DNA of 64,000 nucleotides from Ascarosepion bandense (GCA_037127315.1 JBBBDQ010001294.1:186001-250000); one strand, 5' to 3'; numbered from the stretch's first letter, positions 20,154 to 30,414 are shown. Notes: generated from the sequence alone by a model not told the origin. Numbers and translations are program-made.

Positions 20154-22364
20154 AGCAAGCCTAAACCAGCTAGTCGTAAATCGCCCAAACCTATCTGCGT
20201 TACCTTCACAAATATACGAGGTATTCGCAGTAACTTTAATAGTGTAGAGTCTTTCCTTCTAACTAACTCACCCGATATCTTAGCTATATGTGAGACTAAC
20301 CTTGACCCTTCTATCCCCTCTTCAGAGCTGTTCGTTCCTGGTTACCTTCCTCTCTTCAGGAAGGACTCCAATGTCCATATGCATGGGCTTGGTGTATATG
20401 TCAGCGAACAACTCCCCCTAGCCAGGGTCACATCTCTTGAATCCCTTGATCATTCCTTCATGTGCTTCCGTCTCTCACTTCTAAGCTCGGTTAGCTATCT
20501 CTTCTTCCTCTACCGCTCCCCCTCCTCCTCTGACTGTACGTTACTTGATTGCATCTCTAATAACATCGACAGGGCCATTTCTTCTCACCCATCTGCCCAA
20601 ATATTTGTGTTTGGCGATTTTAACGCCCACCACACCAAGTGGCTTGAAAACTCAGCCACCGACCTTGCTGGGATCCGCACCATGCACTTTTCAATAGCCC
20701 AAGCTCTAACGCAAGTGGTGGACTTCCCCACGCGTTTCTCTAAAAACCCTAACGGAAGGGACTCTTTACTCGACCTTTGTTTTACTTCCATCCCAGACTC
20801 CTGCACTACCAGGCAACTCTGCCCCCTTGGAAATTCTGACCACGCCGTAGTCTCCGTAAACATATCAATCCGCACTAACTCTTCCCAAGAAAACCAGACC
20901 AGCAGAATATCATACTGCTACCAAAGAGCCGACTGGGACTCGTTCAGGGACTTCCTCTGCGACGTCCCCTGGAACAACGTCTTTGATCTTCCTGTCGAAG
21001 ACTGTGCCTCCGAAGTCTCCTCTTCGGTTAAGGCTGGCATCGATGCTTTTATCCCTGCCAGAAAATTCCAACTAAAACCTAATTCGTCCCCCTGGTTCTC
21101 ACCCGCTTGCTCGGCCGCTATTGCCCACCGGAACCATTTCTTCCGGCTCTATCGAAGCTGCTCGTCGAACCAAAACAGGCGCCTTTTCACCTCAGCACGG
21201 AACAAGTGTAAAAAAGTACTGAACGAAGCCAAGAGGGCGTTTGCTACCAGAATGAGGCAACGCATAGCATCCTCTAAGTTTGGCTCCAAAGATTACTGGC
21301 GTCTCTGCAAAAGCGTGCTCAGCAGGAACAAGACTTCAATACCCCCACTAATCAATGAATTTGAAGTTCTCACCTCCCCAGCCGACAAGGCTGAGTGCTT
21401 TGCCCGTAAATTCTCAACCAATTCGACACTGGACTCGTTAGGAATACCTACACCAGACTTCCCACCCAGAACTAAGGCTCAACTAAATAACGTCCTCATC
21501 TCGCCCTCGCTGGTCGCCAAGATAATTGCGCAACTTGACCCACACAAAGCGAGCGGCGGTGACGGAATCCCAGTCATAGTACTGAAGAAATGTGCCCCAG
21601 AACTCTCCTCTGTCCTCTCTAAACTCTATAACCTCTGCCTATCTGCTTCCTGCTTTCCTGCCTGTTGGAAGTCCTCCTGCGTAGTACCTATATTTAAGAA
21701 TTCTGGTGAACCCTCAGACCCCGCCAATTACCGTCCTATTAGTCTCCTTCCAATCTTTGGCAAAGTTTTCGAAGCCATTATCAACGCCGAGGTGATTCAG
21801 CACCTTATGACCAACGGGCTTCTCTCTGACAAACAGTATGGGTTTCGCTTCACCAGGTCTACTGCTGATATGCTAACGACCATTACCGAGTACATATACC
21901 AGGCACTCGACAAGAATGGTGAAGCCCGAACCGTTGCCTTGGATATCGCCAAAGCATTCGACAGGGTCTGGCATGCTGGCCTCTTGTGCAAACTGCGGAG
22001 CTATGGGATAACTGGACATCTGTCTGACCTCATCCAGTCCTTCCTCTCTAACCGCACATTAAAGGTGGTATTAAATGGGCATGCCTCCCAAAACTACCAG
22101 ACGAACGCGGGCGTCCCTCAAGGTTCTATCCTAGGTCCCACGCTATTTCTGATCTACATTAACGATCTCCCCGACACCATTAGATCCCAAGTTGGCATGT
22201 ATGCCGACGACACAACAATCTACTCCCGCATCGATCAGAAACCAGGTCTGGACGACAAAGTGAACCTCGCTGCCGCACTGGAAAGGGACCTCCAATCCGT
22301 AGTGACCTGGGGTAGGAAATGGTTGGTAAATTTCAATGCCTCCAAAAAAGCTGTTATCAACTAA
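20154..22364 (+). CDS. LINE ORF2 N-terminal and RT segment (endonuclease + reverse transcriptase)
   Basis: The frame is open from the truncation point at 20154; the first ATG (20379) lies inside the endonuclease and is not a true start. Endonuclease (APE type): [46 protein letters not shown] and the catalytic [10 protein letters not shown]. Reverse transcriptase: [71 protein letters not shown] and [10 protein letters not shown] (YADD at 22200). All key catalytic residues look intact. The enzyme nicks target DNA and copies the element RNA there. The frame ends at a TAA caused by a one-base change in an A6 run at about 22345-22350; the protein continues in the +1 frame at 22336-23019. Confidence 0.92.
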   Translation, partial: SKPKPASRKSPKPICVTFTNIRGIRSNFNSVESFLLTNSPDILAICETNLDPSIPSSELFVPGYLPLFRKDSNVHMHGLGVYVSEQLPLARVTSLESLDHSFMCFRLSLLSSVSYLFFLYRSPSSSDCTLLDCISNNIDRAISSHPSAQIFVFGDFNAHHTKWLENSATDLAGIRTMHFSIAQALTQVVDFPTRFSKNPNGRDSLLDLCFTSIPDSCTTRQLCPLGNSDHAVVSVNISIRTNSSQENQTSRISYCYQRADWDSFRDFLCDVPWNNVFDLPVEDCASEVSSSVKAGIDAFIPARKFQLKPNSSPWFSPACSAAIAHRNHFFRLYRSCSSNQNRRLFTSARNKCKKVLNEAKRAFATRMRQRIASSKFGSKDYWRLCKSVLSRNKTSIPPLINEFEVLTSPADKAECFARKFSTNSTLDSLGIPTPDFPPRTKAQLNNVLISPSLVAKIIAQLDPHKASGGDGIPVIVLKKCAPELSSVLSKLYNLCLSASCFPACWKSSCVVPIFKNSGEPSDPANYRPISLLPIFGKVFEAIINAEVIQHLMTNGLLSDKQYGFRFTRSTADMLTTITEYIYQALDKNGEARTVALDIAKAFDRVWHAGLLCKLRSYGITGHLSDLIQSFLSNRTLKVVLNGHASQNYQTNAGVPQGSILGPTLFLIYINDLPDTIRSQVGMYADDTTIYSRIDQKPGLDDKVNLAAALERDLQSVVTWGRKWLVNFNASKKAVIN

Positions 22365-23019
22365 CCACCATAGACTATCGCATCTACCTCCCATTAGCAT
22401 GGGACAGGCTAGCCTCCCAGAGAGTAAAATACTACGCCTCCTTGGCCTTACACTCTCAGCGGACCTCAAATGGAATGACTATATTGAATCCATTGCCAAA
22501 TCTGCTGCTATGAAAGTCGGCTCTCTGTGCAGGGCCCGGAAATTTTTCCCACCTGAAACTATTCTGCACATATACAAATCTACCATCCGCCCGTGTATTG
22601 AATATTGCTGCCATATCTGGTCGGGTGCCCCTGCTGCTCTCCTTGGGCTTCTTGACAAAATACAAAGGAGGATCTGTAACGTGGTTGATACTAACTTGGC
22701 AGACCGGCTGCAGCCGCTCTCACACCGGCGTGATGTAGCTTCCCTGTGCCTCTTCTACAAGTACTTTCATGGCTTCTGCTCCGATGAGCTTAGATCACTG
22801 GTGCCTCCCAAGCACGAATTTACACGAGATACTAGATTAGCAACTAGGTCCCACCCTTTTACAGTTAAACAAATAAGATGTAACCGTAAATTCTACTCCA
22901 ACAGCTTCTTTTCTCGCGCTTCCCGCCTGTGGAACTCCCTTCCACAAGTCTGCTTTCCCGACAGTTACAATCTCCAGGTGTTTAAATGTAGGGTCAATAG
23001 ACACCTCCTATCACACTAA
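22336..23019 (+). CDS. LINE ORF2 C-terminal segment (after frameshift)
   Basis: Continues the LINE protein after a single-nucleotide difference in the A6 run near 22347. It reads [99 protein letters not shown] and ends FKCRVNRHLLSH-stop. These blocks follow the RT thumb in Jockey/CR1-type LINEs. Removing one A would fuse both parts in one frame, which could also be a sequencing error. The many truncated copies in this window all derive from this end of the family. Confidence 0.88.
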   Translation: MPPKKLLSTNHHRLSHLPPISMGQASLPESKILRLLGLTLSADLKWNDYIESIAKSAAMKVGSLCRARKFFPPETILHIYKSTIRPCIEYCCHIWSGAPAALLGLLDKIQRRICNVVDTNLADRLQPLSHRRDVASLCLFYKYFHGFCSDELRSLVPPKHEFTRDTRLATRSHPFTVKQIRCNRKFYSNSFFSRASRLWNSLPQVCFPDSYNLQVFKCRVNRHLLSH

Positions 23020-23203
23020 CTCCCAACTATTCTCACAACACTCTCATCTACCCAACCCTCATTCTCGGTATCCTCACCCGCCTATCACCCACCCTCTGTT
23101 ATGTCCTATATTTAACCAGCCTTTCTCCTCTCTACGTAGCCCCCTGCACAGTAGTGGCAGTGACATGCCTTGCTCGGGGTGAAACGCTTATAAAAAAAAA
23201 AAA

Positions 23204-23707
23204 AAATATATATATAGACATATATATATATATAGACATATATATATAGACATATATATATAATATATATATATATAGACATATATATATAGACATATAT
23301 ATATATATACATATATATAGACATATATATAGACATATATATATAGAGACATATATATATAGATATATATATATATATATAGAAATATATATATAGACAT
23401 ATATATATATAGAGACATATATATATATACATATATATATAGATATACATATATAGATATATATATATAGACATATATATATAGACATATATAGACATAT
23501 ATATATAGACATATAGATATAGACATATATATACATATATATAGACATATATATATAGACATATATAGACATATATATATATAGACATATATATATATAG
23601 ACATATATATACATATATATAGACATATATATATATGTAGACTATATATATATATATATATATATAGACTATATATATATAGAATATATATATATATACA
23701 TATAGAC

Positions 23708-23772
<65 letters not shown>

Positions 23773-23811
23773 TATATATATAGACATATATATATATATA
23801 TATATATATAT

Positions 23812-23886
<75 letters not shown>

Positions 23887-24118
23887 TACATATATATATA
23901 TATAGACATGTATATATATATATAGACATATATATATATGCATATATAGACATATATATATATATATACATATATATATACATATATAGACATATATATA
24001 TATATAGACATATATTTATATATAGACAAATATATATATACATATATAGACATATATATATATATACATATACATATATATATAGACATATATATATATA
24101 TATATATATAGACATATA
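23204..24118. repeat. compound (TA)n / TAGACA microsatellite, right flank
   Basis: Over 900 bp of TA dinucleotides punctuated by TAGACA at variable spacing, with occasional TAGAGA and TAGATA variants. The long Ile/Tyr reading frames on the minus strand are products of the repeat, not genes. Confidence 0.95.
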
Positions 24119-24234
24119 TTGTTTGTTTGTTTTTGAGGCTTAACAACCTATCAATCCTTATGGGATCATTTAAGATCATAACCAATGATTTTGAGTAAGC
24201 TTATTTTATTTTTTTTACAACATTTTTCTTTTTT

Positions 24235-24576
24235 TCATAATTCATTGGGATTTGTTTTTAAGAGCAGAGACCCAAGTCCTACCCTTGTTATTTAACGCAT
24301 GACTGGAGGGAATGGACAGATTAATACCTTTCCCAAGTGTACCAGTGCTTAAGTGAATGCAGGGTATTCAACTTGAATTCGAACTCGGCTCACCGATTTC
24401 CCTTTCCGAGCCGATATCCACTGCACTACAACGCACATCCGTCACTATACGCTTCCAGCACCTGGTATTCCCAAGCGGTCACCCATCACCCATCTAAGTA
24501 CTGACCAGACTCAATGTTGCTTAACATCGGTGATCGAGCGAGAACTGGTGTATTCAACGTGATATGCCGTAAGCCA
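24235..24576 (-). mobile_element. 5S rRNA/tRNA chimeric SINE, copy 2
   Basis: The best copy. On the minus strand the head (24575 to about 24457) reads GGCTTACGGCATATCACG, GTTAAGCAACATTGAGTCTG, GTCAGTACTTAGATGGGTGA and TTGGGAATACCAGGTGCTG, close to 5S rRNA including its internal promoter region. A small CACCCAT duplication lies inside the head. The tRNA-derived module (24445 to 24285) follows with GGATGTGCGTTGTAGTGCAG and the B-box-like GAGTTCGAATTC, then a tail ending AAAAACAAATCCCAATGAA. It lies between two stretches of the TATAGACA microsatellite. Confidence 0.85.
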
Positions 24577-24580
24577 TAGA

Positions 24581-24692
24581 CATATATATATATAGACATA
24601 TATATAAACACATATATATATATATATATATAGACATGTATATATATATATATAGACATATATATATATATATATATAGACATATATATATA

Positions 24693-24740
<48 letters not shown>

Positions 24741-24835
24741 TATATATATATATAGACATATATATATATATATATTGACATATATATATATATTGACATA
24801 TATATATATATATATTGACATATATATTCTCTAAA
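24581..24835. repeat. compound (TA)n / TAGACA microsatellite
   Basis: Same array type as 23204-24118, between the 5S-headed SINE and the short PLE. Confidence 0.95.
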
Positions 24836-25318
24836 CATATTCTATTAAATATAAGAGACAATGAATGTCTATTATGTTTAATCATGAGCTGTTCTAAACG
24901 TCATATTTTTGCTTTAATTTCAGTTGAAAATAAAGACAAAAATTCTCCAACATTTGGATAATTATTTATTGGTTTTCTTCTAAGCTTTCGGCTCACATGA
25001 GCCATCTTCAGAGAGGTAGTTTAAACTGAATTATTATAAAATCCACCATCACCGATGATTTTATTTTGTGTTGACATAAAACTCCGCTTGGCAACGGCAA
25101 TAGTTACCAAAAATAATAAACGCAGTTCTTAAGTTTGCGATGCGGTTTTATGACGTCACACCGCGGGATAGCACGAAATGACAACAAAACCATGTAGTCA
25201 AATGCAATGTAATATGTTATTTCCTGTTTTAAAGTTGATTTTATTGAGTGTTAAACATAATAGACATTCATTGTCTCTTATATTTAATAGAATATGTTTA
25301 GAAAATTACTTGCTGCCT
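24836..25318 (-). mobile_element. short non-autonomous PLE with inverted termini
   Basis: About 483 bp whose first ~55 bp (TCTAAACATATTCTATTAAA region) is the reverse complement of its last ~55 bp. It matches the termini and 3' UTR of PLE-2 (3298-4460) but lacks all coding sequence. It carries a well-preserved hammerhead-like core at 24985-25011. It is inserted in the TATAGACA array, with array sequence on both sides. Confidence 0.75.
24985..25011 (-). ncRNA. small hammerhead-type ribozyme candidate in PLE
   Basis: Minus strand: CTGAAGA, then T, then helix GGCTC-ATGT-GAGCC (5 perfect pairs), then GAAAGCTTA. Helix III could be as short as AG/CT. Flanking bases CCTCT and AGAAG can form most of helix I. 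This is the arrangement of the minimal hammerheads reported for Penelope-like elements, which may cleave as dimers. One extra base after CTGAAGA is a caution. Confidence 0.55.
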
Positions 25319-25321
25319 CGA

Positions 25322-25339
25322 TATGACATATATATACAG

Positions 25340-25380
<41 letters not shown>

Positions 25381-25779
25381 TATATATATATACATATATA
25401 TATAGACATATATATATATATATAAATATATAGACATATATATATATATATAGACATATATATATATAGACATATATATATATATATAGACATATATATA
25501 TATATATAGACATATATATTTACATATATATATATATATAGACATATATATATATATAAATATATAGACATATATATATATATATATATAGACATATATA
25601 TATATACATATATATATAGACATATATATATATATAGACATATATATATATACAGACATATATATATAGACATATATATATATAGACATATATATTTACA
25701 TATATATATATAGACATATATATATATATATATATAAATATATAGACATATATATATATATATATATAGACATATATGC

Positions 25780-25826
<47 letters not shown>
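25322..25826. repeat. compound (TA)n / TAGACA microsatellite with (GA)n end
   Basis: Continuation of the array after the PLE. It ends in about 14 GA dinucleotides (25799-25826). Confidence 0.95.
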
Positions 25827-25828
<2 letters not shown>

Positions 25829-26110
25829 TGAGGCCTGTCTGAAAAGTAATGTGACTGCATGTGCTGTATGAGCTATGGCATTGTCTACAGTGAATTCTAG
25901 CCCCAGGGCCAGATGATCAATCCACAAGTCTGCAAAATGATGCAGTGTCAGGGGTATCAGCATGTTACTTCTTATACTTTTTATTATATTTTTCTTTCTT
26001 ATATGCACATGTCTTTGGGGCATGTTTCTTTTTAAGTCAGTTGCTGATACCACCTGACGAGTGGATGGAGTAATTCCTTGAGGGTCTGTCTGCAAAACGA
26101 ATCATGATGA
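25827..26110 (-). mobile_element. possible mariner-type terminus
   Basis: Begins TATGAGGCCTGTCTGAAAAG, which resembles the terminal repeat of a class of mariner-like elements. The minus strand has an open stretch to [20 protein letters not shown] with no recognised transposase motif. No partner terminus was found, so the call is tentative. Confidence 0.35.
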
Positions 26111-26560
26111 TGAATATAGCATCACTGAGGAATACGACAAAACTTTTTCATGTAATAATTCTATTCATGGTCTATCTCTGCTTATGCCACCTTAAGTAAA
26201 AAATAAAATAACTCTTTAAGGAAAAAATACATTGAAAACTTAATAACAACATCATTACCAACTATAGATACATTCCTAAAACATTATTCCGCCATCTTTC
26301 TTTGAATCCATTCATAATGCATTTATCTTATATCTATCTAATACAAAGAATACATGCTTAACAAGATCAGCCACAGTTTAGAACGATGAGACACCCTATT
26401 GTGCTGGTTGACCGCATAAAGGTGACGACATTAGAATTCCCACTAGACAGGCACACATACACAATTATGAACACGTATTATCATCTGATGCCCACTTAGA
26501 TATACCAGAATCTTTACAAATTTGCATATATATATATGTATATATACAATCATCAAAATT
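26111..26560. other. unassigned sequence
   Basis: Nothing recognised apart from a short TA tract at 26527-26550. Confidence 0.3.
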
Positions 26561-26690
26561 TTTAATACACATTTCTGACCAATGAGAAATGACCCAAATA
26601 AAAAATGAAAATACGTGAGTTTCTGTCTCTTTCTTTTCTCTCAAACTCTGATGAAGATTTAATAAAAGTGAAAAGTGTTACATTGATACA
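26561..26690 (+). repeat. interspersed repeat G with hammerhead-like core
   Basis: Contains CTGATGA..AGTGAAAAG at 26648-26675 and a CCAATGAGAAATGACCC block. Both recur in reverse orientation at 49725-49830 and 62790-62900. It is probably the 3' part of a PLE-like element; it abuts the left end of the Tc1 element. Confidence 0.5.
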
Positions 26691-26934
26691 CAGTAATGTC
26701 CAAAATTAGGGGACAAAAATAAAAAATTCAGTATTTCCAAAACTAACCATCTATATGTTGTTAGCTTTCAGGTTACAGAAAACAATAAAAAGGAATATGC
26801 GATAATCACATATTCACTGTTTTTCCAAAATTAGGGAACAATGAACAAAAAGTTAAGGTTAAAGTTTGATCATCGACTCTTCTGATAAGTGCCTGTAAAT
26901 ATAAAGAATATGAAAGTTGTTTAATATTACTGCA

Positions 26935-28165
26935 GCAGTTTTTGCCATGTCTTAATGAAAAACATTTGATTCTTTTACTAAATTTGAAATTGTGAAAATT
27001 AGAAAGGATAATAATGTTGTACAACAAATTGCTGACAAAGTAAACTGTTTAAAAAATGTTGTTAGCAGAGTTTTGAAGTTATATAATGACACTGATAGCA
27101 CAACCAATAAGAAGAAACTTGGATGACCTTGAAAAACAACTGTCAGGCAGGAGAGGATAATGCACTACTTTGCATTAAAAGACCATTTTCGAACTGCAGG
27201 AAACATTTCTGAAAACATTAACTACGGTATCAAGATTTCAAGACAAACTGTATCAAGACAAACAAAACTGGTTTATTTGCATGCTGTTCTAGGAAAAAGC
27301 GACTGATCAGCAACAAAAAACAAAATAGCAAGGTTAGCATTCATGAAGAAGCATGTACTTTGGCTAGAAGCTGATTAGTCCAAAGTTTTTTTGTTAATGA
27401 CGAATCAAAGTTCAATTTGTTTGGTAGTGATGGCAAGCAATATTTATGAAGACTGACTGGTGTAGCAATGAATAAGAATTTTACTAAGAAAAACAGTAAA
27501 GTTTGGTGGAGGCAGTGTAATGATTTTTGGAATGATTCCTGCACTTGGAAATTCACCTCTTGTATGTTTAAATACGAGCATAAGTACTAGAGTATATAAA
27601 AAGTTGTTAGAACATCACGTTGTTTCTGTGTTGCAAAATTGTGGTATTGACACTCCCTTATTTATGCAGGATAATGCACCATTTTATGCAGGATAATGCA
27701 CCATTGTACTCACTTATGCGCAAATACCCTTCGGAAAGGTATTAATCTGTCACTTCCTTCCCATTATGGGTTAAATAGCAGGACAGATTGGGTTCTATAG
27801 CCTTGGTCGGCAACCAGTCTACCGCAGAAAGCAATGGCAACCTACTGTGGGATAATCTTCTGCCCAGTCAGTCATGTCTCTTTCAAGACATGATCACCCA
27901 AGCGTGTATCACATATGGCACTTAACTGACTGACTGAATGCACCACGCCATGAGGCAAAGTTCATGATGAATTATCTCAAGGAGCAAGAAACTGAGATTC
28001 TTGCCTGGCCTGCTCAGAGTTCTGACATGAACCCTATTAAAAAATATTTAGAAAACATTAATGCAGAAGGTAATGGCATGAAATCCAGAAAATGTTGAAG
28101 ATTTATGGCCGAAATGATGTGACAAATGGGATAAAATTGTGGTTTATGATTGTTAAATTTAGTAA
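26935..28165 (+). pseudogene. Tc1-like transposase, interrupted
   Basis: Many broken frames, but the order is clear. HTH region: FTKFEIVKIRKDNNVVQQ and ADKVNCLKNVVSRVLK. First catalytic block: NDESKFNLFGSDGKQY. Then KTVKFGGGSVMIFGMIPALG, INTRVYKKLLEHHVVSVL, and second catalytic block FMQDNAP. The SINE splits the gene just after the second Asp block. Beyond it the rest reads LKEQETEILAWPAQSSDMNP followed by IKKYLE where the family has IENLW, so the terminal Glu is changed to Lys. A 22-bp tandem duplication precedes the SINE (27663-27706). The copy is inactive. Confidence 0.8.
27711..27938 (+). mobile_element. SINE family A (5'-truncated), nested in Tc1
   Basis: Begins in the body (CTCACTTATGCGCAAATACC) and ends GGCACTTAACTGACTGA. 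The host sequence AATGCACCA appears on both sides (27697-27705 and 27939-27947), consistent with a ~9-bp target-site duplication. Confidence 0.8.
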
Positions 28166-28289
28166 AATCTTGTGTGGGATGTCATCAAATATAAAGGTTT
28201 TAGCACAAAATATTAAATTTCAAGTTTGTCTTTTGTTTTGTTCTGATTTATTTAGTTAAAATTTAAATTTATTCCCTAATTCTTTTCTT

Positions 28290-28625
28290 CTTTTTTTGCG
28301 CTTCCCACCCGTGGAACTTCCTTCCATATACTTGCTTTCCTGACGGCTTTAACCTCCAGGAATTTAAATACAAAGTCAATTCCCATCTCTTATCCACTTA
28401 ACCTTTCTACATCACCCTGTGTATTTTGTTCTTTTCCTTTCCCTTTATTTTCACAACTGTCTTCACTCCTGTGTTCACATCCTTCTCTTGCCCTTTCTCT
28501 TTCACCACCTGTAGCTGGTTTGTCTTTGTCTTCACTCTCCTGCTGCCTAATACTTCAACTCTTTTATGTAACCCCCTGCACATCAGTGGCATTGACACCT
28601 TGCTTGGGGTGAAATGATTAAAAAA
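28290..28625 (+). mobile_element. BS/Jockey-like LINE 3' end, nested in Tc1
   Basis: Starts in the coding tail (TRGTSFHILAFLTALTSRNL frame), passes through the long C/T-rich form of the 3' UTR, and ends CCCTGCACATCAGTGG .. CCTTGCTTGGGGTGAAATGA plus A tail. It lies between the transposase remnant and the right terminus of the Tc1 element. Confidence 0.8.
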
Positions 28626-28891
28626 AATAAACAAAAAATATAATACACATGAAAAACAGTAAATATGTGATAAATTCCTTTCTATTGTTTTCTATAGCCT
28701 GAAAGCTAGCGATGTTGTCTACTATCAGTGAAAATTTCACGCAATTTTGATGGTTAGTTTTGGAGATACTGAATTTTCAGTTTTGGTCCCTTAATTTTGG
28801 ATGCTATTGTACATTTGTTATTGGTTCTTTAACTTATCATCTTGTTGGATTTTGATCTATATTTGCCCTGCATTTGATTTTTAACGCATAT

Positions 28892-29028
28892 ACAGGGTGT
28901 CCATAAAGTTCATGGGAACTTTAAAAAATTTATAACTTTAATTGTATTTGCGATACAAATAATTTCTATCATAAATACAAATAAAGTTATAAATTTTTAA
29001 AAGTATACATGAACTTTATGAAAACCCT
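28892..29028. mobile_element. fold-back MITE (mariner-like ends)
   Basis: 137 bp with ~60-bp inverted arms. The left end is ACAGGGTGTCCATAAAGTTC and the right end is the complement. TA flanks both sides, as expected for Tc1/mariner-mobilised MITEs. The centre is AT-rich and non-coding. Confidence 0.7.
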
Positions 29029-29055
29029 GTATATATATATATATATATATATATA

Positions 29056-29110
29056 GTCATCTAGATACAGGATTTTTTTGCTGTATCACAGTTCATCAGT
29101 GCGACTAGAC
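29056..29110 (-). ncRNA. type-I hammerhead ribozyme, decayed copy
   Basis: Keeps CTGATGA, helix II CTGT-GAT-ACAG and the closing GTC/GAC of helix I. The GAAA strand has become AAAA and helix III is disrupted, so cleavage is unlikely. Confidence 0.6.
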
Positions 29111-29345
29111 ATCTGATTGCTTCAAGTTGGGATCGAAACTCGACCAATTTGGTATCAGCCAGGGATTCTGCCCTAAGCTATTTGCACATGGCAGAGAAAA
29201 GCAGATTTTAACATGTTATATACATGATGTATACAAACGCCAATAGCCAAAAGTGTTCAATTCATGACTGAAGAGCGATGCATAAAGACTAAATAGCAAT
29301 AACAGCAATTGTTTTTAAAAACTACCCCTCTCCAGAGTGCACAAT
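29056..29345 (-). mobile_element. hammerhead-containing SINE, copy 2
   Basis: Longest copy, with (TA)n tracts on both sides. Minus strand: ~150-bp leader (from GTTCTCACTCACTAATTG), tRNA-like head with A-box region and B-box-like GAGTTTCGATCCC (29185 to 29115), then the hammerhead region (29110 to 29056). The leader matches copy 3 (ATGTATATAACATGTT, CAATTGCT-type blocks). Confidence 0.7.
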
Positions 29346-29356
29346 TAGTGAGTGAG

Positions 29357-29402
<46 letters not shown>

Positions 29403-29403
29403 A

Positions 29404-29511
29404 ATTTTTTGATTAGTGAGGTAGTTACTATGGTTAAAATGAAGAATGCTTTACACTTGCTGAATTTTGGCATATAAAATGTAAAACATGCTAGTACACT
29501 AATCAAAAACT
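29404..29511. repeat. short inverted-repeat element between (TA)n tracts
   Basis: The 13-bp arms TTTTTGATTAGTG and CACTAATCAAAAA enclose ~80 bp. (TA)n lies on both sides. It could be a minimal MITE. Confidence 0.45.
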
Positions 29512-29635
29512 TATTAATTGGATAAGGTTTTTATATATATATATATATATATGTATGTATATATATATATGTAAACATGTTACGGAAAATTAACGAATTT
29601 TAATGAAACTTGGTTATAAGCAACCGACAATTTGT

Positions 29636-29991
29636 AATGGATTATTTTGAACATTATTTTTACCGATACTCATATTTAAGTAGATATTCTGTTTTTAATT
29701 AAACAGTATTTTATATTTATATCTACCGGACTGATTATTTTACGATAAATGTTATTGCAAAAATGTGTGCTATCCAGCAGGATTCGAACCAGTACCAGAT
29801 CAAATGGTAGCTTCCCCTATGTAAATAGGGGTCGCAGGTTCAAATCCTGCTGGATAAAACACATTTTCGCAATAAAATTTATCGTAAAATAATCAGGTCG
29901 GTAGATATAAATATAAAATACTGTTTAATTAAAAACAGAATATCTACTTAAATATGAGTATTGGTAAAAATAATGTTCAAAATATATATAT
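29636..29991. repeat. ~356-bp palindrome with tRNA-like T arms facing each other
   Basis: Left arm 29636-29791 and right arm 29838-29991 are near-perfect reverse complements. At the inner end of each arm is a tRNA T-arm with a perfect B box: GGTTCGAATCC on the minus strand (left) and GGTTCAAATCC on the plus strand (right), both followed by TGCTGGATA. The loop contains a CCCCTA/TAGGGG hairpin. It may be an inverted dimer of a tRNA-bearing repeat. Confidence 0.7.
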
Positions 29992-30096
29992 ATATATATT
30001 TATATAGATAATTGAAAAATACAAACATTCTATATTAAATGTTATCATCTTCTTTTCTAAATTGCATGTAATCTTCCATGTATCTATCTTCCCAGA

Positions 30097-30127
30097 TAGA
30101 TAGATAGCTAGACAGAAAGAAAGAAAC

Positions 30128-30164
<37 letters not shown>

Positions 30165-30291
30165 AAGAAAGAAACAGACAGAAATAGATAAATAGAAAGA
30201 AACAGGCATAGATAGATAGATAGATAGATAGGTAGATAGATAGATAGAAAGAAAGAAACAGACAGAAATAGATAAATAGAAAGAAACAGGC

Positions 30292-30328
<37 letters not shown>

Positions 30329-30371
30329 AAGAAAGAAACAGACAGAAATAGATAAATAGAAAGAAACAGGC

Positions 30372-30414
<43 letters not shown>

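Larger units (their letters stand above)
20154..23203 (+). mobile_element. BS/Jockey-like non-LTR retrotransposon, nearly intact ORF2
   Basis: A 5'-truncated LINE embedded in a TA-rich microsatellite. It keeps the whole endonuclease and reverse transcriptase region, the C-terminal domain, a ~180-bp 3' UTR and an A tail at 23191-23203. Base composition is clearly less AT-rich than the surroundings and only one frameshift is visible, so it is the youngest LINE in the window. No ORF1 remains. Its 3' end (CCCTGCACAGTAGTGG .. CCTTGCTCGGGGTGAAACG) is the reference for all the truncated tails listed here. Confidence 0.9.
26691..28812 (+). mobile_element. Tc1-like transposon with two nested insertions
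   Basis: Inverted termini of roughly 140-170 bp: 26691-26830 pairs with 28640-28812 (shared TCCAAAATTA.GGGACAAAA and CAGTATTTCCAAAACTAACC blocks). Without the nested SINE (27711-27938) and LINE tail (28290-28625) the element is ~1.55 kb, normal for Tc1. Confidence 0.8.

Noticed and set aside
23112..24185. Long reading frames rich in Ile-Tyr-Met-Ser (also at 19927-20151, 24486-24885, 25284-26095)
   Set aside because: They are translations of the TATAGACA microsatellite in every frame and carry no gene signal.
24457..24576. 5S rRNA gene
   Set aside because: The similarity is clear but diverged, and the sequence is joined to a tRNA-derived SINE body in two separate places, so it is a SINE head and not a functional gene.
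29770..29860. Functional tRNA gene at the palindrome centre
   Set aside because: T arm and B box are good on both strands, but I cannot build an acceptable D arm and anticodon arm; the unit is symmetrical, as expected for a repeat.
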